This document shows positions 25,478 to 34,820 of a stretch of DNA of 64,000 bases, piece after piece. This stretch comes from Archangiaceae bacterium. Lineage in GTDB: Bacteria > Myxococcota > Myxococcia > Myxococcales > Myxococcaceae. Positions within the stretch are counted from its first letter, which is position 1; the number at the start of each line of letters is the position of its first letter. The notes below the pieces were generated by a model, which saw only the letters and a list, made by a program, of their open reading frames with translations, was not told the origin of the DNA and made no database searches. The translations under genes and the position numbers were made by a program. The DNA lies in the NCBI GenBank assembly GCA_016714225.1, contig JADJNS010000003.1:248001-312000 (forward strand). Reading direction: 5' to 3'.

Positions 25478-27496
25478 ATGGCGCCGCTCACCCGTCTCGT
25501 TCTCTCCTCGCTGGCCGTCGTCTGCCTCGCTGCGTGTCATTGCTCTGCGCCCGCCCGTTGCACTCCCGACAGCTGCGACGGCTGCTGCGATGCGACCGAC
25601 GTGTGCCGCCTGCCGACGGCCCAGAGCTGCGGGGTCGGCGGTGACACCTGCCTCACGTGCTCGGCGAGCGCGCGCTGCGAAGCCGGCGCGTGCACCGAAG
25701 GCAGCGCGGGCGGCAGCGGAACCGCGGGCGGCCAGGGCGGCGGCAGCGACGCCGGCGGCGGCGGAACCGCCGGCGGAACCGCGGGAGGCACCGCAGGCGG
25801 GACCGCAGGAGGAACCGCAGGCGGAACCGCGGGAGGGGCCGCAGGTGGCGCTGTCGCGCCCCGCACCTGGCAGGTGCAGAGCCCGTACCCCTCGGTGACC
25901 TTCGCCAACGCCATGTGGAGCGCGAGCGCCGGCGACGCGTGGATGGTCGGCGTGGGCGGCGCGATCGCGCACTGGAACGGCACGACCTGGGAGCCGATGG
26001 CCGCTCCCACCGTCGCCACGCTCTACGGAGTCTGGGCGAGCGGCGCCGACGACGCCTGGGCAGTGGGCACCAGCGGCACCGTGCTGCACTTCGACGGCAC
26101 GGGCTGGTCGCGCGTCACCTCGAACACCACCCTCAACCTGTTCGGCGTGTGGGGCACCTCGGCCTCCAACGTGTGGGCCACCGCCAACGCGGGCAAGGTG
26201 CTGCACTACGACGGCGCCGCGTGGTCCGAGGTGCAGACTCCTGCCACCGGCACGCTCACCGCCATCTGGGGCAGCGGGCCCAACGACATCTGGGCCGCCG
26301 GTCTGAGCACCATCGTGAGGTGGAACGGCGTCTCGTGGGGCTCGGTGAACCATGGCACCGGCGGCTCGTTCGAGGCGCTCTGGGGCACCAGCGCCACCAA
26401 CGTGTTCGCGGCCGGCTCGAACGGCGTCATCGCCCGGTGGAACGGCACCGCCTGGTCGACGCTCACCACCGGCACCACCCAGACCCTGCGCGCGCTCTGG
26501 GGGCGCTCGGCCACCGAGCTGTGGGCCGCAGGAGACGGCGGCGTGGTGCTGCGGTGGAACGGCAGCTCGTGGTCGCCGGTCGCGCTCGGCGTCACCCAAG
26601 CCATCGTCGCCATCGCCGGCAGCTCGGCCAGCGACGTGTGGTTCACCGGCTCGACCGGCCCCCTCATTCACTGGAACGGCACCGGCGGCAGTCAGGTCTC
26701 GCGTGGCCTCAACACCCGCCTCAACGCGGTGTGGGGCACCAGCCCGAGCAACGTGTGGGCGGTGGGGCTGGCGGGCGTCATCGTGCGGTGGAACGGCACC
26801 TCGTGGAACACCGTGCCGAGCGGCACCGCCAACGACCTCAACGCCGTCTGGGGCACCGGGCCCAACAACGTCTGGGCGGTCGGCGAGCAGGGCACCATCT
26901 TGCGGTGGACCGGGGTCAGCTGGCTGCCGGCCACCAGCGGCACCACCCAGACGCTCAACGCCGTGTGGGGCAGCTCGACCAACGACGTCTGGGCGAGCGG
27001 CGTCACCACCCTGCTGCGGTGGAACGGCTCTTCGTGGGCCACCGTCACCGGCGTGGGCGTCGGCCTGGGCTACTCGCTCTGGGGCTCCGCGGCGAACGAC
27101 GTCTGGTCTGGAGTCGGCCAGCGGTGGAACGGCACCTCGTGGGCCACGGTGCCCAACGGCGGTCTCACCGGCGTCGTGCGCGCGGTCTGGGGCACCAGCG
27201 CCAACAACGTCTGGGCCGTCAACGAGGCCGGTGACATCGCCCGGTGGAGCGGCACCGCCTGGGCCCTCGAGGCCGGTGTCCCCGCGCCTGTCTCGGGCAC
27301 CCGCTTCCTCACCTCCATCGCGGGCTCGGCCGCCAACGACGTCTGGGCCGGCGGCCGCAGTCTGCTGCACTACGACGGCGTCGCCTGGTCGACCGTCACC
27401 ACCCAGCCGTACGTCACCATCGCCGGGCTCTGGGCGGCGGGCCCCGACGACGTCTGGGCGGTGGGCGAGGGCGGCCTCATCTTGCGCGGCCCTTAG
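25478..27496 (+). CDS. Beta-propeller (BNR/Ycf48-like repeat) lipoprotein
   Basis: The protein is 672 aa with lipobox LAAC. A Cys-rich segment follows (CTPDSCDGCCDATDVC), then a Gly/Thr/Ala linker of tandem GTAG units (bases 25762-25848). About 13 repeats of roughly 43 residues come next, each with the core VWGTSxxNVWAVG...RWNGTSW, a pattern seen in BNR and photosystem-assembly-like propellers. It is probably displayed on the outer membrane and used for binding; no catalytic motif is visible. Myxobacteria carry many paralogues of this design. Confidence 0.85.
   Translation: MAPLTRLVLSSLAVVCLAACHCSAPARCTPDSCDGCCDATDVCRLPTAQSCGVGGDTCLTCSASARCEAGACTEGSAGGSGTAGGQGGGSDAGGGGTAGGTAGGTAGGTAGGTAGGTAGGAAGGAVAPRTWQVQSPYPSVTFANAMWSASAGDAWMVGVGGAIAHWNGTTWEPMAAPTVATLYGVWASGADDAWAVGTSGTVLHFDGTGWSRVTSNTTLNLFGVWGTSASNVWATANAGKVLHYDGAAWSEVQTPATGTLTAIWGSGPNDIWAAGLSTIVRWNGVSWGSVNHGTGGSFEALWGTSATNVFAAGSNGVIARWNGTAWSTLTTGTTQTLRALWGRSATELWAAGDGGVVLRWNGSSWSPVALGVTQAIVAIAGSSASDVWFTGSTGPLIHWNGTGGSQVSRGLNTRLNAVWGTSPSNVWAVGLAGVIVRWNGTSWNTVPSGTANDLNAVWGTGPNNVWAVGEQGTILRWTGVSWLPATSGTTQTLNAVWGSSTNDVWASGVTTLLRWNGSSWATVTGVGVGLGYSLWGSAANDVWSGVGQRWNGTSWATVPNGGLTGVVRAVWGTSANNVWAVNEAGDIARWSGTAWALEAGVPAPVSGTRFLTSIAGSAANDVWAGGRSLLHYDGVAWSTVTTQPYVTIAGLWAAGPDDVWAVGEGGLILRGP
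25762..25848 (+). repeat. 12-bp tandem repeat encoding a GTAG linker
   Basis: Seven near-identical 12-base units of the form GGAACCGCNGGC/GGAGGC encode (GTAG)6-GAAG between the lipobox region and the propeller. Third-position changes between units show they are old enough to have diverged. Copy number could vary between strains. Confidence 0.65.
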
Positions 27497-27507
27497 AACG
27501 CCGAGCG

Positions 27508-28506
27508 CTACCCCTTGAGCTGGTAGCGAACGACCGGCGCGTCGTGGTCCGACGCGAAGCCCCGCCGCACTCCACCCTTCACCTTCCGAATCGAAGCGCC
27601 CGGCACGTGCATGATGTAGTCGAGCGTCGCGCCGCCGTGCGTGCCAGCCTTGAGGCCGTTGCCGTAGACGACCCGGTCTCCCAGCACCGGGTAGTGGTTG
27701 CGGTTGAAGTCGCCGCCCACCACCACGGTCGCGCCCCGGTCGCTGAAGTGCTTCACCAGCTCTTTGAGCTCGGCGATGTGCCGCTTCCACATCTCCTGGC
27801 GCCACGCGCGGTGGCTCTGCGGCTTCGCTGACCACGCGCCGGCGACCAGGTGGGTGTTCATGCGAACGACCGTCTCGCCGGTCTGGCGGTGCTTGAGCTT
27901 CACCCAGGTGATGTTGCGGCTCGGCGACACCCCCGGCATGCCCGGGTGGGTCGGCTTGCGGCCCGACGCGAGCAACTTCCACTCGGACTTCTTCCACGAG
28001 ATGGGGGTCTGGTTGCCGCCCCCCGGCATGTAGTGCGCCCAGCGCGGCCCGAGCGCGCGAATCGCCTTGCGGTAGCTGGGCACCGAGATTTCGTTCCACC
28101 CGATCAGGTCGGCGCCACGCGCCGCCTTGCGCACGTCGTGCATCAGCTGTTCGTGCGGCAGCGGCGGGTTGTTCTTGATGTTGAGGTTCACGGTGGTGAA
28201 GCCCTGCCCCCGTTCGAACCGCCGCACCGCGGCCGCCGTGCGCGGGTCGAACACGGCTCCGACCTTGCCAGACAGAAACCCACCTGCCTTCAGCGCCGCC
28301 TCGAGCTGCCCAACCTTCATCCCCCGCGAGCCCACCGCCAGCCGCAGCGAGGGCTCGCCGGTGGGGGCCGGCTGCGTCGACGAGAAGCCGTCACCTGGGG
28401 CAGCCACCGCGCGGCCAGCCGCGGGGCGCTTGGGAGTCGCTCGAACGGCTGCGGCTGCCTTGCGCGCCACGCTCTGGTCGGCTGGGGTCTTCAGAACCTG
28501 AGTCAT
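27508..28506 (-). CDS. Peptidoglycan-binding domain - endonuclease/exonuclease/phosphatase (EEP, DNase I/CdtB-like) protein
   Basis: The protein is 332 aa with no signal peptide. Residues 1-50 are a low-complexity Ala/Pro/Lys lead. Residues 54-102 match a PG_binding_1 domain (LAVGSRGMKVGQLEAALKAG...AVRRFERGQGF). Residues 105-332 form a complete EEP domain: Glu 139 in GWNEIS, MNTHLVAGAW (Asn 217, His 219), GGDFN (Asp 266, Asn 268), LDYIMH and SDHD (Asp 320, His 321). All catalytic elements are present. EEP members include DNase I, sphingomyelinases and CdtB. The leaderless PGB architecture recurs in myxobacterial candidate effectors. It lies 124 bases downstream of the ricin-like gene on the same strand. 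The ATG at 28506 was preferred over a longer frame with 17 odd residues. Confidence 0.8.
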   Translation of the reverse strand: MTQVLKTPADQSVARKAAAAVRATPKRPAAGRAVAAPGDGFSSTQPAPTGEPSLRLAVGSRGMKVGQLEAALKAGGFLSGKVGAVFDPRTAAAVRRFERGQGFTTVNLNIKNNPPLPHEQLMHDVRKAARGADLIGWNEISVPSYRKAIRALGPRWAHYMPGGGNQTPISWKKSEWKLLASGRKPTHPGMPGVSPSRNITWVKLKHRQTGETVVRMNTHLVAGAWSAKPQSHRAWRQEMWKRHIAELKELVKHFSDRGATVVVGGDFNRNHYPVLGDRVVYGNGLKAGTHGGATLDYIMHVPGASIRKVKGGVRRGFASDHDAPVVRYQLKG

Positions 28507-28630
28507 CACCCGGGTTTTCGGGGGGCCCGGCGCGCGCAGCATTCGCGCCGGCTGCAAAGGCGCTGAGCAGGTTGGGGAGGAAAGAGCTGCACCCCTCGAG
28601 ATGTCGCTGCGACCCGCGGGCTCGCCTGAG

Positions 28631-29353
28631 CTACGCTTCCCACGTGTCGAGGCCGAACAAGGCCTGACCGTCGCGAAAGCGCCGCTCCCAGTTGTTGGCG
28701 AAGTGCGAGGGAATGAGCCGCGAGAAGTCGTAGCGGGCGCGCTCTTGCGGCGAGAGGGTGGTCGCCCAGCGGTCGTCCCACTCGGCCAGGGCCTGCTCGA
28801 GCACCTCGTCGTCGCCGTCGCCGCCGCGCTCGAGCGAGTCGATGTGCTTGCGAATCGCGGGGAAGCGGGCGCCTTCGGCCAGGGTGGCCACCAGGTCGGG
28901 CAGCCGGTCGAGCCCCTGGGGTGGGTGGGTGAGCGAGATTTCGAGCGCTCGCTTCTTGGGTTGCCCTTCCACGAAGTCGTGAAAGTTGCGAATCACCGCG
29001 CTCAGCTCGTCGCGGCTCAAGATGGAGAGGGGCCGAGAGGGGTAGCGCTCTTCGCCGTCGCGAATGCGCACCGATCGGCCGCCCACCGTGAAGCCGTGCA
29101 CGTAGAGCGTCTGCGGGCTGAAGTGCAGCTCGACCGAACGCTCAGGCGCGACCCGGTTGTTGGGGCGCGGCGCTTCGGGAGCCGTGAGGCGAACCGTGCC
29201 TCCCGGTGCGCTGTGGCCCCGGCCTTCGTTCGAGAGCTGCGAGACGAAGTCGCCCAGGCCCTCGCCCAGCCGGTCGACGCTCACGTCGACCTCGACGGGG
29301 CGGGGCGCAGCAGCGGCGGCGGTGCGTTGCGATCTGCGAAGCCTGTCGACCAC
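28631..29353 (-). CDS. Candidate ribosome-inactivating protein (ricin/Shiga A-chain-like rRNA N-glycosidase)
   Basis: The protein is 240 aa with no signal peptide. The family's elements appear in order. An N-terminal strand/helix is VDVSVDRLGEGLGDFV. Residues 74-88 (VELHFSPQTLYVHGF) mirror the strand and first active-site Tyr (LYVxGF; here Tyr 84). ERYPSRPLSIL could supply the second Tyr (Tyr 104). Residues 158-167 (LAEGARFPAI) match the catalytic helix EAARFxxI, with Glu 160 and Arg 163. A Trp follows 36 residues after the Glu (Trp 196), the spacing of Shiga toxin. The Tyr 84-Glu 160 distance is shorter than in plant RIPs. Known members remove one adenine from the large rRNA. The assignment is from motif reading alone. 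The GTG at 29353 has AAGG about 10 bases upstream. Confidence 0.58.
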   Translation of the reverse strand: MVDRLRRSQRTAAAAAPRPVEVDVSVDRLGEGLGDFVSQLSNEGRGHSAPGGTVRLTAPEAPRPNNRVAPERSVELHFSPQTLYVHGFTVGGRSVRIRDGEERYPSRPLSILSRDELSAVIRNFHDFVEGQPKKRALEISLTHPPQGLDRLPDLVATLAEGARFPAIRKHIDSLERGGDGDDEVLEQALAEWDDRWATTLSPQERARYDFSRLIPSHFANNWERRFRDGQALFGLDTWEA

Positions 29354-29459
29354 GACCGTTCACCTTCGAAAGTTCTGAGTCTTTTACGTAGACCCCAGCC
29401 ACGCTGCGCGGCTTCGGGCCCCAGGTCAACTGCCGCCTGGCGGGTGACGCGGCCGGGTG

Positions 29460-31145
29460 TCAGACGCTTCGCGCGCTCGGTCGCGGCTCGACCTCGAAGC
29501 CACCGCCTTCGGCCTCGAGGCTCAGCCACCCGCCGGTGAGGTTCGCGACCTCGCCGTAGCCGTGCTCTTTCAAGATGCGCAGCGCGAGATGCCCGCGGAA
29601 GCCCGAGCGGCAGTACACGACGATCGGCCGACCCTTCGGCACCGACTGCAGCGACGCCCGCAGCGCGTCGACCGGTAGATGCAGCGCGCCGGCGAGGTGC
29701 CCCTGGGCGTACTCGCTGGGGGTGCGAACATCGAGCACCAGCGGTGGAGTCGGCGAGGCCAGCGCGACCTTGAGCCGGGCGGCGGTCACCAGCGGGCTGA
29801 AGCCCGAGAGGTCGTTCTGCGCGATGAACGCCGCCAGGTTGATGGGGTCGTTGGCCGAGGAGTACGGCGGCGCGTAGGCGAGGTCGAGCTCGGCCAGGTC
29901 GTGCACCGTCATCGTGGCGTGCAGCGCGGTCGCCAGCACGTCGATGCGCTTGTCGACCCCGGCGTGGCCGAAGGCCTGGGCTCCGAGCAGGCGCGCGGTC
30001 TGGCGGTCGTAGACGAGCTTGAGTGAGAGCTCGCGGCTGCCCGGGTAGTACTCGGCGTGGTGGCCCTTGTGCACGACGGCGACCCCGACGTCGAAGCCGG
30101 CCTCTCGAGCCGAACGCTCCGACAGGCCGGTCATCGCCGCGGTGGCTTCGAAGACCTTCACCACGCTGGTGCCGAGCGCACCGCCGTATGACGTCTTCTG
30201 CCCCAGCGCGTTCGAGGCCGCGAGGCGCCCCTGCCGGTTGGCGGGGCCGGCGAGCGGCACCCGCACGCGGCGCCCCGACACCTTGTGCTCGACCTCGACC
30301 ATGTCACCCGCAGCGAAGATCGAGTCGTCTGACGTCTTGAGGTGCCGGTCGACGAGCAGCCCCCCCGAGGGGCCGATCTCCAGGCCCGCGCTCTTGGCGA
30401 GCGTCAGCTCGGGGCGAACCCCCACCGAGAAGAGCACCAGCTCTGCCGGCACCCGCCGCCCGTCGGAGAGCTCGACCGTCTTCTCCACTGCGTGCACTGC
30501 CTTGACGCCGACTCCGGTGACGACGCCGACACCCGCGGTGGCCAGCTCGGCTGCGATCTGCACGCCGAGCTCGCGATCCATCACCGCCATCACGGTCGGC
30601 AGCAGCTCGACGATGGTGGTCTGGAGGCCGCGCTTCGCAAACGCTTCGGCCATCTCCAGGCCGATGAACCCTCCGCCCACCACCACCGCGGTCTTCGGGT
30701 GGTGCTCGGCGATGAAGCGGTGCAGCCGATCCATATCGGGCACCGTCCACAACCTGAAGACGTGCTGGGCTTCACTGCCCGGCAACGGCGGCATGATGGG
30801 GTTTCCCCCCTGCGCCAGAATGAGCTTGTCGTACTCGAGCCAGCGCGCTCCCCAGGGGCCGCGCACGTGTACCCGCTTGCCGGCACGGTCGAGCTCGACC
30901 GCCTCGGTGTCGACCAGGGCCTTCACCCGGTACCGCGCGTCGAAGCCCTCTGGCGTCTGGAGCAACAACCTCGACCGCTCGTCGATGTCGCGCGAGATGA
31001 AGTACGGCAGCCCGCAGTTGGCGTAGCTGACGTACGGGCCGCGCTCGACGAGGGTGATTTCGGCGTGCTCGTCGATGCGCCGGGCCCGAGCGGCAGCCGT
31101 GGCTCCCGCCGCAACCCCGCCGATGACCACCAGTCGAGTCTTCAT
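29460..31145 (-). CDS. CoA-disulfide reductase-like FAD oxidoreductase fused to rhodanese
   Basis: The protein is 561 aa. The N-terminal FAD site is VVIGGVAAGATAAARARR. The redox Cys lies in YANCGLPY (about residue 43), as in CoA-disulfide reductase/NADH peroxidase enzymes. VVVGGGFIGLEMAE is the NAD(P)H site. FAAGDMVEV and the dimerisation domain follow. A C-terminal rhodanese (about 465-555) holds the active-site loop VYCRSGFRGH with Cys. CoADR-Rhd enzymes reduce CoA-disulfide or persulfides, serving thiol and sulfur homeostasis in the cytosol. The ATG at 31145 gives a canonical start. It shares its upstream region with the divergent lipoprotein methyltransferase. Confidence 0.93.
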   Translation of the reverse strand: MKTRLVVIGGVAAGATAAARARRIDEHAEITLVERGPYVSYANCGLPYFISRDIDERSRLLLQTPEGFDARYRVKALVDTEAVELDRAGKRVHVRGPWGARWLEYDKLILAQGGNPIMPPLPGSEAQHVFRLWTVPDMDRLHRFIAEHHPKTAVVVGGGFIGLEMAEAFAKRGLQTTIVELLPTVMAVMDRELGVQIAAELATAGVGVVTGVGVKAVHAVEKTVELSDGRRVPAELVLFSVGVRPELTLAKSAGLEIGPSGGLLVDRHLKTSDDSIFAAGDMVEVEHKVSGRRVRVPLAGPANRQGRLAASNALGQKTSYGGALGTSVVKVFEATAAMTGLSERSAREAGFDVGVAVVHKGHHAEYYPGSRELSLKLVYDRQTARLLGAQAFGHAGVDKRIDVLATALHATMTVHDLAELDLAYAPPYSSANDPINLAAFIAQNDLSGFSPLVTAARLKVALASPTPPLVLDVRTPSEYAQGHLAGALHLPVDALRASLQSVPKGRPIVVYCRSGFRGHLALRILKEHGYGEVANLTGGWLSLEAEGGGFEVEPRPSARSV

Positions 31146-31230
31146 GCACGGTGAGAGCCGGGCGGCGCCTGAATGGTTCGCCGCCTTCGGGCGATTGCAG
31201 CAGGCGGCGACCCCGGCTACGCCCAAGCCC

Positions 31231-31896
31231 ATGACTTCTCGAAGCTGGCTCTCGACCGCGCCGCTGCTGCTCGTCACCACCAGCTGCTCGCACCCGATGC
31301 ACGCGATGCACCACGGCGAGGGCATGCACCACCGCTTCGACGACCCGGCCTCGTGGTCCGCACGCTTCGACGACCCGGGGCGCGACGCCTGGCAGCGGCC
31401 CGACGAGGTCATCGCCGCGCTCGCGCTGAAGCCCGACGCCAGGGTGGCCGACCTGGGCGCCGCGACCGGCTACTTCTCGGTGCGCCTCGCGCGGGCGCTG
31501 CCTGCCGGCAAGGTCTTCGGCGTCGACCTCGAGCCCACCATGGTCGCGTACCTGAATGAGCGGGCCAAGAAGGAGTCGCTCGCGAACGTGGTGGGCGTCG
31601 AGGGCAGCGCGACCAGCCCCAACCTGCCCGAGGCGGTCGACTTGATTCTGGTCGTCGACACGTACCACCACCTCGGCGACCGCCCCGCGTACTTCAGCCG
31701 CGCCGCCGAGAAGCTCTCTCCCGGCGGCCGGGTCGCCATCATCGACTTTCGCCCCGGCGACCCGATGGGCCCTCCCGACGCGCTCAAGCTTCCCCCTGAG
31801 CAGGTGAAGGCCGAGCTGGTCGAGGCCGGTTACCGGCCGGTCGGCGAGCATGTGTTCCTGCCCAACCAGTACTTCTTGGTCTTCGCGCGCCCGTAG
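31231..31896 (+). CDS. Lipoprotein-signal class I SAM-dependent methyltransferase
   Basis: The protein is 221 aa. The N-terminus MTSRSWLSTAPLLLVTTSC reads as a lipoprotein signal with lipobox TTSC. A His/Met-rich stretch (HPMHAMHHGEGMHH) follows, then a standard methyltransferase fold: motif I VADLGAATGYFS, acidic VDLEP, motif IV LILVVDTYHHL and post-motif VAIIDFRP. Similar periplasm-directed methyltransferases exist in other proteobacteria, although no SAM pool is known outside the cytosol. The His-rich segment could bind copper or another metal. An upstream in-frame extension is possible but would destroy the signal. Confidence 0.78.
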   Translation: MTSRSWLSTAPLLLVTTSCSHPMHAMHHGEGMHHRFDDPASWSARFDDPGRDAWQRPDEVIAALALKPDARVADLGAATGYFSVRLARALPAGKVFGVDLEPTMVAYLNERAKKESLANVVGVEGSATSPNLPEAVDLILVVDTYHHLGDRPAYFSRAAEKLSPGGRVAIIDFRPGDPMGPPDALKLPPEQVKAELVEAGYRPVGEHVFLPNQYFLVFARP

Positions 31897-32057
31897 GCTC
31901 AAAGCGGGCCAGCAACAGTTCCGCGGCCCTGGTCGATCGCATCACGCGGGCGACGGGGTCCGAAACTCCAAGGTTCCATTTGTATTGAGCTTTTTCCCGC
32001 AACGATCGCCAAGCGGGGGCCCTCACCCTCTTGAACGCAAGCTCACCGAGGCCCCTC

Positions 32058-34750
32058 ATGACGCGAACCCGCCCACTTTGGTCATTGCTGTGCCTCGCCG
32101 CCTGCGCCGGCCCCCTCGACTCGCAAGAAGCGAAGGTGCTCGAGCTTCCCGGTCAGCGTAACCAGGCCCTGCTCACCGCCGCCGAGAAGACCGGCCTCAA
32201 GCCGGCGCTCCTGGCCGCGCTCGCCTATCACCAGGGTCAGCTCGAGCCCGCAGCGCCCCCGCTCGAGCTGACCTCGTTGGGAGACCCCGAGGACGACGAG
32301 ACGCCCCCGCTCGTCGTCCCGGGGAGCCCGCGGCCGACGTGCCCGCCGCCGACGACGCGGCCGCGACGCTCTCCGACGACACCGTGCAAGACGACGCGCT
32401 CGCGGTGATGCCCGACGGCGCCGAGCCTGACGACGTGGGCGACCTGCCGGGGCCCGAGGCCCGCGTGTGGGGCGTGATGTACCTCACCGACGCCCAGGTC
32501 GCCGAGGCCGCCGCGCTGCTCGGGCTCGACGAAGAGCGGGTTCGCACCGACATCTCGGCCAACGTGCTGGCTGCGGCCACGCTCATCTCCCGCGACTGGA
32601 AGGCGCCGCTCGCGGGCCTCGAGCCGCAGTCCGACGCGGCGCTCGACGCCGCGCTGATTCGCTTCCTCGGGCTCGAGACGGCTCCCGAGGCCGGCGCCTA
32701 CGCGGTGAGCGCGCTCGCCGAGCTGCTCGACTCGGGCTTCGAGGCGGTGACCGACGACGGCGAGACGGTGGTGCTGTTGGGCGCGAACCCCGAAGCGGTC
32801 TCGGTCGCGCAGCAGCCGCTCGCCGCCGGGGCCTACCCGCCCATCAAGTGGTTCCCCTCGCCGATGCACTCGTCGGGCCGCAACGGTGGCCGGGTGCGCT
32901 TCGTGGTGATTCACGACCTCGAGCTGCCCACCGTCGAGAGCGGAGTGCGCGTGCTCACCAGCCGCTCTCGCGCCGCCTCGACCACGTACATCGTCGGCAA
33001 GTGGAGCCGCTCGAGCACCCGGCCCATGATCGCCCAGCTGGTGCGCGAGTCCGACAGCGCGTGGCACGCCGCCAACCGCTACTACAACGCCAACTCCATC
33101 GGCATCGAGCACGTCGGCTACGCCGACAACCCGCTCGCGCGCAGCGGCGCGACCTACGAGACCGAGTACCTGCTCTCGGCGCAGCTCTCGTGCGCCATCG
33201 CCAAGAAGTACCGCATTCCCATCGACCGCAAGCACTTCATCGGCCACGGCAACATCCCCAGCGACGGCAGCGCGTCTCCGCTGTGCAGCGATAGCCGGGC
33301 GAACGTGGGCGCGCCCGGCTGCGGCGGCAAGGGTCACCACCACGACCCCGGCCGCTACTGGAACTGGAGCAAGTACCTCGGCCTGGTGGCGAAGTGCGTC
33401 TCGGGCAAGTCGCTCGATCAGCCGGTGACTCCGCCCAAGCCGCCGCCGCCGGCGTCGCGCTACGCCACCTACACCGGCGACTTCGACGGCAACGGCACCA
33501 CCGACCTCGTCACCTTGAGCCCCAACGCCAAGGGCGGCTGGGCCCGCTGGTTCAGCGTCGAGCTCTCGGGCCCCACCGGCCTTCGGTCGACCACCTGGGG
33601 CTCCGACACGCCGCTGCACATGCGCAACGGCAACCCCCAGGCCGACTACCGCCACCTGGTCGGTGACTACAACGGCGACGGCAAGATGGACGTCGCGACC
33701 TTCAGCCCCAACGCCGCCGGCGGCTGGGCGCGGTGGCTGAGCGTCAACCTCTCGACGGGCTCGGGCTTTCAGAGCGTGCTGTGGCCCTCGCGCCTGACCG
33801 CCGACCTGCGCAACGGCGGCGCGCACCGCTACTACGCGGTGCCGGGCGACTTCGACGGCGACGGCAAGGGCGACTTCGCGGTGGTGAGCCTCGACGCCGC
33901 CGGTGCGTGGGGCACCAACGTCTCGGTGAGCCTGTCGACCGGCTCGGGCTTCGCCACCTCGTGGTGGGCCGCCTCGACCCCGCGCGACATGCGCAACGGC
34001 GGCTCGGGCAGCGTGTACCGGGTGCTGGTGGGCGACTTCAACGGCGACGGCAAGAGCGACCTGTGCACCTACAGCGCCGATGCCGCCGGCGGCTGGGCGT
34101 CGTGGTTCGCCCTCGAGCTCTCGACCGGCTCGGGCTTCCAGTCGGTGCGCTGGGTCGCCGACGCGCCCCTCCACATGCGAAACGGGGGCAGCACCCGTCA
34201 CTACACGGCGCTCACCGGAGACCTGAACGGCGACCACCTCACCGACGTGTTCTTCGTCAGCCCCGACGCCGCGGGCGGCTGGGCGAGGTGGCTCGCGGTG
34301 GCCCTCTCGACCGGCTCGGCCTTCACCTCGCAGGTTTGGCCCAGCCGGCTGCCGCAAGACATGCGCAACGGCGGCTCGACCAGCGTCTACTCGCTGCTGC
34401 AAGGTGACTACGACGGCGACGGTCTGACCGACCTCTTCACTGCCAGCCCCAACGCCGTCGGAGCCTGGGCCAAGAGCGTGCAAATCAACCGCTCGACCGG
34501 CAGCGCCTTCACCGCCGCGTTCGTGCCGAGCCCGACGCCCGTCGACATGCGCAACGGTGGCCCGACCCGCCGCTACTGGCTGTACCGGGGCCGCTTCGGC
34601 GACACGACCCGAGATCGCATCTTGACCGACAGCGCCAACGGCGGCGGCGGCTGGGCCGACTGGTTCGACGTCGACGCCTTCACTGGCTTCACCGTCGAGC
34701 ACACCCGCTGGCCCGCGGCGCTGCCCCAGCACATGCGCAACGGCATGTGA
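32058..34750 (+). pseudogene. N-acetylmuramoyl-L-alanine amidase (Amidase_2) lipoprotein with VCBS/FG-GAP repeats, frameshifted
   Basis: Frame 1 from the ATG at 32058 gives a lipoprotein signal (LLCLAACAG) and an acidic region, then goes out of frame near the G-run at 32321-32324. The other frame carries on to 34750 with an Amidase_2 domain. Putative zinc and catalytic residues lie in FVVIHDLE, GIEHVGY, HFIGHGN and HHDPGRYW. About eight VCBS/FG-GAP repeats follow, with cores such as GDFDGDGKGDFAVVS. Adding one G restores an 897-aa protein. Amidases cleave the peptide from the glycan in peptidoglycan; the repeats form a propeller for surface attachment. Loss of one G may be an assembly error. 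Confidence 0.83.
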
Positions 34751-34820
34751 GCCTCTGGCGCCTTGCGAGCCGCGCGCGCTGCTTTGCGCGCGCGGCCCGC
34801 TGCGGAAGAATGGCCGCTCG

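Noticed and set aside
24811..25491. Longer start (25491) for the SpoIIAA-like protein
   Set aside because: Extra residues are basic low-complexity and the start overlaps the divergent lipoprotein gene.
25340..28099. 919-codon minus-strand frame opposite the beta-propeller lipoprotein
   Set aside because: Repetitive shadow of the plus-strand propeller repeats; no signal, motif or plausible start.
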